64,000 nucleotides of DNA from Diplodia intermedia. Its lineage: Eukaryota; Ascomycota; Dothideomycetes; Botryosphaeriales; Botryosphaeriaceae. Where the stretch lies: assembly GCA_021495925.1 (NCBI GenBank), contig JAKEKT010000109.1:1-64000 (forward strand), read 5' to 3'. Shown here one piece after another: positions 33,312 through 45,231 of this stretch. Both the position numbers and the translations under genes were made by a program. How positions within the stretch are numbered: the first letter of the stretch is position 1; the number at the start of each line of letters is the position of its first letter. Under the pieces are notes generated by a model. That model was not told the origin of the DNA, made no database searches, and saw only the letters and a program-made list of their open reading frames with translations.

Positions 33312-34646
33312 TGCTGCGGCGTGCGTGGGGTTGGTCGGTGTGGGTGTGTGTGTTTTGAGTGTGTCGGGATGCGCCTCGACGGTGAATGCGTCGGTGGCTT
33401 GCGGGTTGGGATGGCAAGTGTTGCCGCGCGGTGGAATATCTCGGTACGCGTCGGGTGGGTTGTTGTGTGGGAATGTGCGCCGAACAGGAGTGCTGGGTGT
33501 GTCGCGTTTACAGACGCGTGACAGTGATGTGTGGCTCGACAGAGCAGTGCAAAGACTGCTCGAGGGGTGGAGGTGGACAGAATCTACTCCGATGATTTGG
33601 GTATGGAGTTCCTGAAGTCCAAGGATGCGCGGGTTGTGGTGTAGACGTGGAACGGCAAGTTGGAATATCTGGGTGGAAGACCTTTCGGCTCCTCTGTAGC
33701 GCAGCTGTAGTGGGTGATGAAGAGTTGCACAGGGCCTCGTCGGTCCTTGGTGGGAAGCTTTACGGAAGTGTCCGTGTCGATGGAGCTTGTCGTGGCAGTG
33801 CGGTGCAGTGATGACAGCAAGTTGAGAAGGGCGCAATGTTTGAGGTGGTCAGGAAGCTGGAAGCGCGCAAGATGGGCTCAGACGCGTCTTTGCTGTCAAG
33901 GGCTGGCAAGAAGATCTCGAGTGCGTGAGTTGTCGCCGGAGAGTTGGACCGCCGCGTAGCAAAGTCGCGTCTCAGGGTGGAGGAGGCTGTCGCGTAAGAG
34001 GAGATTGGATCTTGGAACGGGCGCGAAGATCTTTGCGACGAGGCTCGGTGGTGAAGGATAGAGCGAGAATCTTGGCAGAGCTTTTATGGTCGCAAATGGT
34101 CGGAGTGCGCGCTGCTCGGAGGTCGGAGCACGTGACAGTCCATCCGCATGGCAACGCGCCCTTGACGACGCGCATCTCTGCCGGTGACTACGCCGAGGAC
34201 TCGGCGAGTGACCCTGCAATACTCTATTGGAATCGAACTAGGGCGGGCTTAACCATTCATGTCCTATTTACGAAGATAAAAGCTCGTTCCGTAGGTAGTT
34301 GAAGATATTGCTCGGATGTTCTTGTGCGCATGCCTGCGCCCAGAAGCTTTCTTTAACCACCCACCGAAACTTAGGCAAACTACCAACAGACAAAAGAAGC
34401 TGTTACTACTCTAATTGGAGTGTCTCTTCTTTATTGTCGCTAATGGGCCAAATTGCCATGTCCGCACTGAGTGGGAGTAAGTAAAGAACCGTATAGACCC
34501 GAAGTATTCAAAATCACCCGACATGCAGAATACTAAACTCCGGAGGACTTCCAACTGTCTCAAAATGCTTGCAAATCCCGAACGTAAGCTCCCGTAGTAG
34601 TGAAACAATCTGAAGCCACTCTCTTCCACCCAAGTCTTATCGTAGG
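33312..34646. other. Intergenic region upstream of the poly-Glu orphan gene
   Basis: 1.3 kb between two minus-strand genes. The left part is the promoter and leader of the poly-Glu gene. The right part (about 34.2-34.6 kb) is AT-richer and is the 3' flank of the next gene. Short frames on both strands have no recognisable content. Confidence 0.5.
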
Positions 34647-35535
34647 CTATTCTGATCCGGCCAGATGGTGTTCAACAATATCGGGCGTTTCACGCTCAGG
34701 ACCGGAGTTGGATGCATTCGGCCGAATAGTGGATCCATCATTCTCTAGCACTGCGAGGGCCTGCGGCCGGAGCCTGAGGCGAGTCGTGTACGCGTGTGGG
34801 TTCGATGGCTGACCGTCGCCGCCACCGCCGCTTCGCTGAGCGTTTTCTGCACCCAACTCTGCCAAAACCTTTTCCATTTTTATCTTTTTCTTGCCTTTAA
34901 GGCGCTTTCGAATGCTGCCGTCGGTGGTGTTTCGGAAGAGCTTGATCTTCTTCGCTTGGATGGGACGATGCTTGTCGTCAGAGCACTTCCTTCCGCTGAG
35001 GTCGTAGTCGGTCTGGCAGTATTTGACGGAGTCGTCTCGGCACATGATTGCATATACCGCAGCTTGAGACCTGTGGGCGCGACCGACTACGAGCCGCTCG
35101 TCATTGTTGTTGGTGATCCGTTTGATGGCATGAATGCTCAAGTCATCGGCCGAGTAACACGGCTTGGTTGTTTCTGAAGCCATGATTGGAACGCGGATGT
35201 AGTTCCTCGGAAGGAGGTGGACGTGAAGCGGAATTGCCTCTCCAGCATTCTCGCACTGGAAGCAGCCAGTGTTGTAGTTATCCGCATACACCAGCGTGTC
35301 CTCTTGGCATGGCCCTGAGTTTGTGTGGATGTGGACTTCATCCATGTGCGGCTCCCTGTGAAGGTACTTGAGGATGTAGGAGGTGAGAGCCTGTGGTAGA
35401 TTAAGGTTAGTACCGACGTACGGAAAACCAGCCGCCGGTGAGACTGACCTCATAGTCCGACACGACCTTTCCCGGCACTTTATGTGTCCTCTCATCGCCA
35501 TTGACATTTTTGAAAGAAAGGCGCACAAAGGTCAT
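34647..35535 (-). CDS. Orphan Cys-containing basic protein
   Basis: Two exons (35449-35535, 34647-35390) give 276 aa. The intron has a GTCAGT donor, a perfect TACTAAC branch point and a CACAG acceptor, phase 0. The start (MTFVRLSFKNVNGDE) is the first ATG of the spliced frame. The N-terminal ~170 residues look folded, with scattered cysteines including CFQC (CxxC) and many His and Asp residues (DEVHIHTNSGP, IPLHVHLLPRN), which could bind a metal. A basic segment KKIKLFRN...KRLKGKKKIKMEK (about 195-220) looks like a nuclear localisation signal. The tail is Gly/Pro/Arg-rich. No family recognised. It shares small size, cysteines and basic patches with the nearby AT-hook gene, but I see no clear homology between them. 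Confidence 0.72.
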
Positions 35536-36280
35536 GGTGTCCCTTAGTGAAGAGTCCACTCGTAAGTGAAACACCGGTTGTGGAGCTCAAAGGTGACTCT
35601 TGTGGAGAAGAGATGAGATTGTTTGTGTGTTGAATCGTCAGAAAAGCAATGTTTGAATGCAGATACCAAGGAAGAGGTCTTGGTGAGAAGCCAAGGTGGT
35701 TGTTGTAGTGTCGTAGGATGAAAGATGGATGTGAGCTTATAGCCACTTCGAGCAGCTGCGAAGTGCGTGACAGCTGATGCGCACGGCTCATAAAGCTTGG
35801 GCCTTGGGCCGCGTGCAGTCGGAAGTCACGTAAATGATGTCACCGTTTGGATATTGATGAAGTGCTGCTAAAGCATGATGGATCGGTTGAGGCGGCGGAT
35901 AGTAATATGTGCCATCTACCATCAAACAGATTGGAAGTTGAACAAAGAGTCAAACAGTATCAATCATAGTGGCAGACCTTGTAGCAAGCCGTGGCAAGCT
36001 CTATGGTATCAAAAATCAGAGCATATCTGCTGGCAAAAATTCTCGGATTTGTCACATGTTGGGTCCATCACTTCCATTCCATGAGACCTGCATACCAGGC
36101 ATAACTAGTTACCACCAGGTCATTACCTTATGTCATTCCTCCATAGTGGCTACTTTAGAATTGTTTCATTAGAGATTTCGGTCAGTTGAACTATGATTGT
36201 GGTGAATTCGGAGGACCCAGTATGTTCTTGTAGGTGATTTGAATGCTGCCCCGGTGTTTAAGAGCAGGAAGAAGCAAGCT
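35536..36280. other. Intergenic region upstream of Cys-containing orphan
   Basis: 745 bases between two minus-strand genes. A TATAAGC element on the minus strand at about 35736-35742 is a candidate promoter for the orphan gene (about 200 bases from its ATG). The right half (35.85-36.25 kb) is AT-rich and is the 3' flank of the MYND gene. No gene seen. Confidence 0.55.
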
Positions 36281-36910
36281 TCAAGCATCAGGGGTGCACC
36301 ACGGCTTGTGCTTCTTCCAGGCCTTTTTCTGGCACTCGGTGTTGCAGTAGCGAGCCTTGTGGCATCGGCCGCAACGTAGCAGGGCATCGCCTCCCTTGCC
36401 ACACGAGCTGCACTCATCTTCAACGAACTCGCAGGAAGTGAAGATTTGAGGAGACAAGATGTTGACCCCGCCTCCCTTGGGGCGATGCTCGCTCTCCACC
36501 AGCTCAAACAGGCCCATGCCGGCAAGATCGAGCGGGGTGCCATCGCGATAAGTGTCGATAGCGCTGGCCATGTCATCCTTGGCCTGCTGGTGCATCTCGA
36601 GGCGAGACTTGAGAGAGTCCTTGACGTACTGGCGGAAGTCGGGGGAGATGATGGCACCGTGACGCATGGCGGCTGCAGCCAGGACAACGGCGGTCGTCTT
36701 GACGTCGAAAAAGCTCAGGGTTTTCTCCGTGTAGGCGCCGTCACGGAGTTTGCGAAACTCGGCTTCCAGCTTGCCGCTGTCGAGCTCCTTGCGCAGCTCC
36801 TCGGCATCTTCAGGAATGTAGACATCGTCGACGCCGAGGTGCTCGGAGAGGACGCAGACAATGTCGAGATCGCGATCACTCTGGAAGAAGCGTTCTCCCC
36901 AGAAACCCAT
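36281..36910 (-). CDS. MYND-type zinc finger protein
   Basis: A single coding exon of 209 codons, MGFWGERFF to the stop. The C-terminal ~40 residues form a complete MYND finger with the spacing CxxC-x9-CxxC-x4-YC-x3-C-x7-H-x3-C (CSSCGKGGDALLRCGRC, then YCNTEC, then HKPWC). The N-terminal part is a helical region with EDAEELRKELDSGKLEAEF and an alanine-rich helix; this resembles the small fungal MYND proteins of unknown role rather than SET-domain (SMYD) enzymes, because no SET domain is present. MYND fingers bind proline-rich peptides in partner proteins. A 5' UTR intron lies just upstream (36912-36966; GTAAGC donor, GCTAAC branch, TAG acceptor), with the coding ATG one base after the acceptor. 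Confidence 0.87.
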   Translation of the reverse strand: MGFWGERFFQSDRDLDIVCVLSEHLGVDDVYIPEDAEELRKELDSGKLEAEFRKLRDGAYTEKTLSFFDVKTTAVVLAAAAMRHGAIISPDFRQYVKDSLKSRLEMHQQAKDDMASAIDTYRDGTPLDLAGMGLFELVESEHRPKGGGVNILSPQIFTSCEFVEDECSSCGKGGDALLRCGRCHKARYCNTECQKKAWKKHKPWCTPDA

Positions 36911-37646
36911 GCTACGGAAGAGTTAGCGCGCTGAATGGTATGCGAGACTCCTCCGCCAGTGCTTACATGAGTGCGGAGTGCGGCGGTGGCGGCGATGGTG
37001 GGACGGGTTGCAGGCGCCAGGAGAGTTGGCGATGCGGAAATTGAACGACGGAAGAAGAGTGGGCTTTTATGATTTGGAGGTGGAGTGCGTGCACGAGGGC
37101 AGCTGAACAGGAAGCTACGTCAGGTGCCGTTTGCTAGTTGGTCGCGGTTTCCAGAACGAGCTTGGGCGCCGATCCCGTTCAACATCACCATCGCCACCGC
37201 CAGGCACCGACTCCACTTTCAGAGAAGTAGCTCCTTTCCATATCACCGTCTCCTGCGAAGGACCGATTCCGACCAATGGGAGGCTGTAGTGGAAACAGCT
37301 GCACGACATGGACCAACGTCAGGAAGAGTAGGATTCTTAAGAGCTGGAGGGATGGTGCTTGGAAACAAAGCAGCAAGTGCTGGTCGACGGAATCGGAATT
37401 GAAGAGCAAACGGTGTTGCTGATGGATAACGCAATGCCGGGGCTATCTTCGCGTGCCCGCATTAGGCAGGCGCATAAGCAGCCGCCCCGCGTCAGACCTC
37501 CTCCACGGGCCCATTTCAGGCAGACACTTTGCTCTTGAACATCTGTAGTCCGCCCGCCACATCTCCAGAACCACGCCAGGGATCCTCGTTCGGGAAGCGA
37601 CAATCGAACCAGGCTACCCTCATATCATCCCTGCGAAGACGCACCA
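36911..37646. other. Divergent promoter region with a 5' UTR intron
   Basis: The region separates the start codons of the minus-strand MYND gene and the plus-strand ABC transporter (736 bases). It includes the probable 55-nt 5' UTR intron of the MYND gene at 36912-36966. Short frames on both strands are not convincing. Confidence 0.6.
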
Positions 37647-40600
37647 ATGAGCCAGGTCTGCGGTTCCGATGGCTCGTTTGGCCCAGCCGTGGGCGCTTGT
37701 CGCGGCGGCTTTGACTTCACACTTACCTTCGAGGAAAGCGTGCTTGGTCTGTTGCCGCAGGCGCTTCTGTTACTGCTGGCGCCCGCTCGGCTCCTGACCC
37801 TACGACGTCGCCAGATCAGAACTGCAAAGAAGACCCACCTCGGCTTCTTGAAATTGGTCATCAGCACGCTCTACGCCATTTCCAGTACGCTTCTGTTCGC
37901 CCTCTGGGCAAACTTGGACACGTACAAGACGAACACCTCGATAGCCTCGGCATGCGTAGAGTTCCTTTCTTCCTGGTGCATTGTACTGCTTTCACGGCTG
38001 GAGCACTCTAGAGCCGTAAGGCCGAGCCACCTGCTCCAATTCTTCCTGCTGGTGCTGTTCATCTGCGATGCCGTTCGACTGCGGACGCTGTTCCTGATGC
38101 AGTACGAAGCTGCCCTGGTCAGCTGCACCTCAGTCCACACCGCTCTGACGGCCATGCTGCTGCTTCTGGAATCATTGAGCAAAACGGACCTCCTCGTTTC
38201 CGACGCGGACAGGGGACGCTCTCCAGAGGAATTGATCGGCCTGTTCGGACAGAAGTTGTTCTGGTATTTGAACGACCTCTTCAGAGAAGGTCGGGTCGCA
38301 TATCTTTCTTCCACGTTCAACGGCTGATTTCCTCCCAGGCTATGGCAGAATTCTTCGGCCCCAAGACCTGCACAAAATCGACACCGACTTAGTCTCCCAG
38401 GAACTATGCGAGCGCTTCCATAGACACTGGGATACCCTGGAGAACCAGCACGGAGGCCATGCCCTGTTGCGAACCATATGTTCCGTTCTGCGACAGGACC
38501 TTTTCCTGCCTGTGCTTCCCAGGTTCGTACGCCCGCGGGCCGTGGACCTGCAACTGCTGACCAAGTTGAAGGCTTTTGTACATGGGCACAACTCTAGCCC
38601 AACCGTTCCTCATCGCCGCCATGGTTGCCTACGTCCAGAAGCCAATCAACAGCACGACCAACAACGAAGGATACGGCTTGCTCGGATCCTTCGCCCTCAA
38701 CTACACCTTTCTCGCTGTGTTCTCTTCGTGGTACTCTCAAGACGTTGCGCGGTTCTTGACCAAGCTGCGCTTGGTGTTGATCTCTGAGATATACCAAAAG
38801 GCTCTCCAGATCACTTCTCAGGACGTCAATCTGGGCTCCGCAACCGTCCTGATGAATGTTGATGTCGAGAAAGTCCTTGAGGGATTCAAAAACCTGCACA
38901 ACGTCTGGGAGGTCGCCATCAGTGCTGCAATCGCTCTGTATATCCTGTATCAGAAGCTCAAAGCAGCATTCGTGGCCCCGCTGATCGTCATCTTCCTCTC
39001 TACGTTGCTGTCTTCTGGCATTGGCGGCAGTGTCAAGGAGCGTCAGCTAAAGTGGGTTGCAGCTACCGAAAAACGCGTTACGACGATTGCACATGTCGCC
39101 TCCTCAGCTAAAGGGATTCGAATGCTCGGCTTGACCGGCGCAGTACACAGAATGGTGACCGCTTTGAGAGTCGACGAAGTCTCTGCCCATCGGTAAGCCA
39201 CAAGACATACCAGATGCCCTGTAGGTTGTACTGATATAAGATCAGGTACGTTCGGAAGATAATGACATATGTATGGGTTGTTTCAAACCTCATCTTTCAG
39301 ATGTCCATCTTCTCGACATACATGACCTTCGCAATCATCGCGCTGTACGGTGGCAAAAGCCTTGACTTCGACACACTGTTTACTTCTCTTTCGGCGCTGA
39401 AGCTGGTGACCTCCCCTATGCTGAGCGTGCTCCAGAATATTCCAGAATTCCAGAGTGCGGCGGCATCGCTATACCGCATACAAGTCTATCTCACAAGCGG
39501 AGTGGATGACGAGGCTGTCGAAGACGATGGTAATGGTACATCAGTGTCGGAAGATGTGGAGCTCAGGGCACTCGACAACAGAAGCAGGCCATCAAAGGCT
39601 TTCGAACTGTCCCATGCTTCCTTTGGCGTTGACCGTACACGACCTCTACTCCACGACATCACCCTTGAAATCAACGAGGACTCCTTCATCATGGTCATCG
39701 GGAAGGTCGCGTCCGGCAAGTCCGTACTCCTACAATCTTTGATTTGCGAAACGGGTCTGTTCAGCGGCACGCTCAAGTCCAACGGCTCTGGAATCGCCTT
39801 TTGCGCTCAGACACCCTGGTTGCGCAACGCGACGCTGCGCGAGAACATCCTCGGCGAGAGCGACTTCGAGCAGAGCTGGTACGAAAGCGTGACCTGGGCA
39901 TGTGGGCTCAAGCGAGACTTTGCGGAGCTGAAAGGCGGAGATGCCAGCATGGTTGGCTCGCGCGGCATTTCCCTTTCCGGTGGCCAGAAGAACAGGATTG
40001 CGCTCGCGCGCGCATTGTATGCTCGCAAACCCGTACTGGTCATCGATGATATGCTCTCCGGCCTCGACAACACGACGGAAGGTATTGTCTTTTCTCGTGT
40101 ATTCGGTCGAAATGGGCTTCTGCGCAAGATGAAGTGCACAACGGTCCTGTCGACGCATTCTGTTCGCTGGGCTCCGCAATCAGACAGGGTAGTTGTCATG
40201 TCCGATGGCCGCATTATTGCAAATCGCCCCTATGCCGAACTGGCTACCAGCTCTGCCTTCCTGGAAGCGTATGAACTGCACAGCGGAGATACAGAATCCT
40301 CTGCCTCCGACTTCGATGGCAATGGTCCTGAAGGAACCTCGGATGAAAACACTTTGGCAAGCGCTTCAGCTGAGGCGGTTGTCGAGCCAGAAGACGGATA
40401 CGACCGACGAGCTGGCGATTTCCGCACGCTCACATACTACCTCAAATTAGTGGGCAAGAAAGTGGTCGTGACGTACCTCGTTCTGATGACCCTGGCACAA
40501 GTCAGCAATTCACTGCAGTACATCTGGCTGAAGGAGCTGGCTAGAGACAGCGACTCGCCCGAATCCCTGCGCAAGAGCATCGGAATCTTCACCACCATCA

Positions 40601-42532
40601 CCGTCGTCGACATCTTCTTCGTCGCCGTGTCCCTCTCGCACATGACCATGGTCTTCGCCCCCAGCTCCAGCCTGTCAATGCACGCACACCAGTTGGCCGC
40701 TTTCATGGGCGCCCACTTCTCGTACCTGGTCGCGACCGACGTCGGATCCATCACCAACCGCTTTTCCCAAGACATCGTACTGGTCGATACCACCCTCGCC
40801 TTCGCCTGGGTGAACACAACTTACAGTGAGCCACACCGCTCTCCTCAAAACTCCCACCCCACCTCCAAAACTAACGACCAAGCGCAGCCCTCTGCGAAGA
40901 CACGGCCAACTTCGCCATCCTCATCGTCGCCACGCCTCCTATCGCGGCGCTACTCCCCTTTCTTGCAGGTATCGGCTACGCGATCCAGCGCGTCTACCTG
41001 CGCACATCCCGACAGATCCGGCTGATGGACCTCGAGGCCAAGGCGCCGCTGTGCACCCACTTCCTCGAAACGCTCGCAGGAATCCAGACGGTGCGCGCCT
41101 ACGGCTGGCGCGCGGCGTTCCGCGCCCGCAACGACCGCTTGCTCGAAGCGTCGCAGGTGCCGTTCTACCTGCTGCATGCGATCCAGAATTGGCTGAAGCT
41201 GGTGCTCGAGCTGATGGTGGCGGGGCTCGTCGTTGTGCTCGTCGGCTTGGCCATTGCGCTGCGGGACAAGATCGATGCTGGATACCTGGGTCTCGCTCTC
41301 GTCGGGGCGATGGAGCTCGGCGGGGGCATCCGCCTCCTCGTCACCGCCTGGACGGAGCTGGAGACTGCTCTCAGCGCCGTCGCCCGCATCCGACTCTTCT
41401 CGACGCAGACGCCGCAGGAAGACTCGTCGCCAGCCGCCACCACTTCGCTCTCCTCCCCCTCCTCTCCTCCATCCCCACCCCCTTCCTGGCCCCAGCACGG
41501 CTCCATAACCTTCCGCAACATCACCGCGAGCTACCAGCAGCCCCCTTCGTCCCCCTCCCCCTCTTCTTCCTCCTCCACATCAGCCGTCCTCCACAACATC
41601 ACCCTCACCATCGCCGCCGGCGAGAAAATCGGCATCTGCGGCCGCACCGGCTCGGGCAAGTCCAGCCTGGTGGCCACGCTATTCGGTCTACTGCATCTGC
41701 AGCAGCAGCACCACGACGGCGGAGGAGGAGGACAGATCCTGATCGACGACGTCGACGTCTCGACCGTCCGCGTCGCCGCGCTGCGGTCGCGCGTCGTCGC
41801 GCTGCCGCAGGAGCCGTTTTTCCTGGGGGGCGCGATGGGTGTGAGGGGGGAACTGGCGCCGTGGATGGCGACGCCGACGATCGAGACTGCTGCTGCTGCT
41901 TCGAACGGACGGGGTGCGGATGATGATGACCTGGATGATGATGATGATGCGCGGTGGCGGACGCTGCCGTCGGACGCCGAGATGGAGCGGGCGCTGCGGC
42001 GGGTGCGGCTGTGGGATAAGCTGCAGGGCGTCGCGACGGCGGCGGGGTTGCCGTCGGCGTTGGACGTCGGGCTGCAAGACAATTTGGACGCGCTGCTGAG
42101 TCGGGGGGAGAAGCAGCTGTTCTGCCTGGCGCGGGCGGTGCTGCAGCCGGGCAGGATCGTGGTGTTGGACGAGGCGACGAGCAGGTGAGTGGAGCTTGTT
42201 CCTCTTGTTTCCCCCCCTTTTTTTCTTCTCTCCATCCCCCCCTCTTCCCCCGTGTCTGGGGAGATGTTGTGCTGATATTGGTGTCTGCAACGTCAAGTGT
42301 CGACGCCGCGACGGATGCGTTGATGCAGGAGATCCTGCGCTCGGCTTTCGTCGGCAGGACCGTCGTCGCCATCGCGCATCGGCTGAACACCATCTTGGAC
42401 TTTGACCGCGTCGTTGTCATGGAGAGGGGTGAGATTGTCGAGGTTGGCTCGCCGCGGGTGCTGCTGGATACGGAGGGGAGCTTGTTCAAGGCGCTGGCTG
42501 AGGCGCAGGGCCAAGGGAAGCGGAAGGATTGA
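37647..42532 (+). CDS. Full-length ABCC (MRP-type) ABC transporter
   Basis: Six exons (37647-38289, 38339-38522, 38572-39192, 39246-40825, 40888-42184, 42298-42532) give 1519 aa, matching the TMD0-TMD1-NBD1-TMD2-NBD2 plan of fungal multidrug-resistance exporters. The N-terminus CRGGFDFTLTFEESVLG is typical of this family. NBD1 has Walker A GKVASGKS (about 635-642), signature LSGGQKNR (726) and Walker B VLVIDD (747). NBD2 has Walker A GRTGSGKS (1261), a diverged signature LSRGEKQ (1414) and Walker B VVLDEATSS (1433). NBD1 has Asp where the catalytic Glu would be, as is usual in ABCC half-sites, so hydrolysis probably rests on NBD2. NBD2 also contains a poly-Asp insertion (DDDDLDDDDD) after the Q-loop region. 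Such pumps export toxins, glutathione conjugates or secondary metabolites. Substrate unknown. It converges with SRP68. Confidence 0.93.
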
Positions 42533-42821
42533 TCGGACTACGTGCGTTAGGCAGCAAACTAATTGGAAGCATATCATCGTCGCGTTTGGCTTTCGAGAAT
42601 CTTCATGTTTTTACAGTGCAGCGACGATAGTCTGAACCTTGAGGCGGTTTGATTCCAGGGGTGATTTCGCGGTCTTAGATTTCAACAATCCATCACATGG
42701 CACGGCGCCTTTAGGAGACTTACTTGTCATCTCGAATGTTTCCGATTACTATTCTCATCTTTGTCTTTTTTTTTTTTTGGCAACAAGTCTCGTATCATCA
42801 TCATGAGCATTTTAAATCTCT

Positions 42822-44819
42822 TTACCGTCCGAAGCCGAACCATCCCTTCTTCTTCGGTTCCCCCGCCTGAGCTGGGGCCTGCTCCACCTGGACACCTCCT
42901 TCTTTCTCCACAGTCGCCTTAGCTCTGCCGGGGTAGTCGATATAGTTGAATGCCACGTCCAGGAAAAGGGGCTTCACCGGCACAGATTGCAGCTTCGGCG
43001 GCCATTCAACAATATTTTGGAGGTCTACACCCTCGGGCGGATATTGGTTGAGACGCTCCACGATGGGAGTCGGAACGACACTCTTGTTGCCCGAGTCGCT
43101 CTTCGCGTGGCTTTGGAGGTCGACGAGAGCACGATATTGTTGGACGATGCCTTGGATGCGGTGGTGGAGGGCGTCGGCTTGTTCGCGGGTGATGTCAAGC
43201 TTGGGAGGTTCGGACGCGGATTCCGACGTGCCAGTAGCTACAGCTTTGTTCGCGAGTTCAAGCGCTCGAGCAAACAGAGCAAGTGCGTTCTTGGACTGGG
43301 AGAGAAGCGAGTGGGAATAGCCGAGGTTGAGGCATTTGAGAGCGCGGTAATAAGCTCTCTTCCCCTCCAGCTCTTCGATGAAGGCAGCATCGCGCATGGC
43401 GCCCCTGAGGTCCTTTACCGAGTCGATACTCTGAAGAATGGAGTCATAAAGCACGTTACGCTCCCGTATTCTCGCAATCTTGCGGCCAGTGCCCTCTTCC
43501 TTTTCGACCCACTCTTTGCCGTCTTTCCTGGGCTTCTTTGGCTTCTTGATATTCTCCGAATGCAGCACGGCACCGTCCTCGAGACCGATGAGCACTCTGT
43601 TTCTTCCTACACGCCAGCCGATAAGAGCATAGTTGACAGCTAGATCTGTCACCCGGAGATCCTGCATGCGCGAGTCTCCTTCACTGACACCTTCCTTCTC
43701 AAGCTCTTCTATAGCGTGACGGGTAGCATCCGAAGCATCCTGGCTGGCAATGAGAACCTCGTCATAGGCAGCTGCCTTGTCCCGGAAAGACGTTTCCGGC
43801 GAGGCAGAGGTAAGGAATGCAGAGAGACGGGCCTCGGCGGACGTAACCGCTGCGAGGGCTTGGCCGACTGCGGCATCAACGATGTTGGCGGTCCGTGAGC
43901 GCCAGGTGATGGTATTGGGGATTTTCTCGACGGCACCCTCGCCCTTGCCTGCATTGTTTGTTAGTTACAAAAGGGTTGCTCCTGGCTCCAATGGCACATA
44001 CCAGTAGCTACTGCCTCATCCTTCAGAGCATCAGGATAGAGCTTCTCCACGGCGGACGTCAGGGTGGCATCCTCTTTGGGAAAGTATTGGCGGGCAACTG
44101 TGGCGACAGCGACAGTTCGAGGAAGGCGCGATTGGTATGCAGCGTAACGAATACTGGGATCAACCGTGCTGGCCAGGAACTCCTTGTAGAGGTCCTTCTT
44201 GGTGGTCTGGAGGAGGGCATTGTAGATGATGCGTGCACCCGAGTAATTCACAAGGCACGGCTTCCACCGCTGATCCGGCGGGTGGGCGCTATCGGAATGG
44301 ATACCCTCGGCCTGCTTCTCAAACTCCTCGGCGCCGCGGAGCGAGTATACGTATGCCTGAGCCTCCAGCAGATCGGCAGTGGTCGCGCCGGTGGATTGGT
44401 CGGCCAACAGCGACGCAAGCTCGTTCGCCGTGTGGGCTGCTTTGTGCAGTCGCGAGATGATGTGCTTCCGGGTGGAGCCAGTGATGCCCTTGTCGGCGTT
44501 GTCCTCGGCATGGACAGCCTTCATGTACATGGCGTGGGCCCAGGCGCGCTCGGCCGTGAAGAGGACGAGATGGACGAAGCTGACGGCTGGCATTAGATCG
44601 GACTGGGCTGATGGAGCGGTTGACGTACTCATGGCCTTTGGCAATATCCTCTGCCGTGACAGGGGCTTTTGCGCTGTATTTCGCATTCTTGGGCGTGGCA
44701 CGGCCGGTGCGTTTGCGGAGGGTGAGGATGCGGCGCGAACAGGTCTGGCGGTAGGTGTTGTAGTCGCCCAGCAACAGGGCCTCGTCGCGCTGGGCGACGA
44801 CAAAGGCGGTGATGTCCAT
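42822..44819 (-). CDS. SRP68: Signal recognition particle subunit SRP68
   Basis: Three exons (44629-44819, 44002-44579, 42822-43948) give 631 aa. Introns are GTACGT..CAG and GTATGT..CAG. The N-terminus MDITAFVVAQRDEALLLGDY followed by TYRQTCSRRILTLRKRTGR and AERAWAHAMYMK is characteristic of SRP68; this basic helical region binds the 5e-5f part of 7S RNA. A middle tetratricopeptide-like helical region includes YYRALKCLNLGYSHSLLSQ. The C-terminus KPLFLDVAFNYIDYP...KKKGWFGFGR is the conserved SRP72-binding tail. SRP68 works with SRP72 in the cytosolic signal recognition particle, which pauses translation and delivers secretory ribosomes to the ER. It diverges from the PPR gene across a 412-base shared promoter. 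Length is normal. Confidence 0.93.
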
Positions 44820-45231
44820 TGGCGCAGGGAAGTGGGTGGTGAAGCACGACTACTTGGGCGGCCGCGGGGTCACAGGTCGGCGCGCAGCAGGCGGCAATGA
44901 CGCGCGCTGGAAAATGGTTTGGCCGGCCAATTTCCTCGATGACCAGCCCCGGTCTTTCGACGGCCGACGCGCTGCGCGCAGAACCCTCCACCACTGCCAT
45001 TGCCACCGCCACGCCGCCTCTTGCTCGCAGGCCGTCGTCCCATCTGCTCGCCGCCGGCTGGACCTCTTTCCGCCCCCCGAATCCCTCGTCTTACACCTCC
45101 CGCGGCGTTATGCAGCGCTGTATGTCCAGCATCTTCACTGCTCCCGCATCCCACTAATCCCCGCCCTCGAAGCAGCGTCTCGAACATTTCCCCAGCGTCG
45201 GTAGTCTTTCGTCGAAACTGCTCGCCAGGGT
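44820..45231. other. Bidirectional promoter, SRP68 / PPR gene
   Basis: 412 bases between the divergent start codons of SRP68 and the PPR protein. The sequence is GC-rich with CCGCC/CCTC blocks; no TATA box is obvious, which fits two constitutive housekeeping genes. Short frames here are chance. Confidence 0.65.

Noticed and set aside
31766..33358. A 530-codon plus-strand open frame with long Leu and Arg runs
   Set aside because: It is antisense to the minus-strand orphan gene whose intron and codon use are better. The Leu runs are the complement of Glu/Gln codons.
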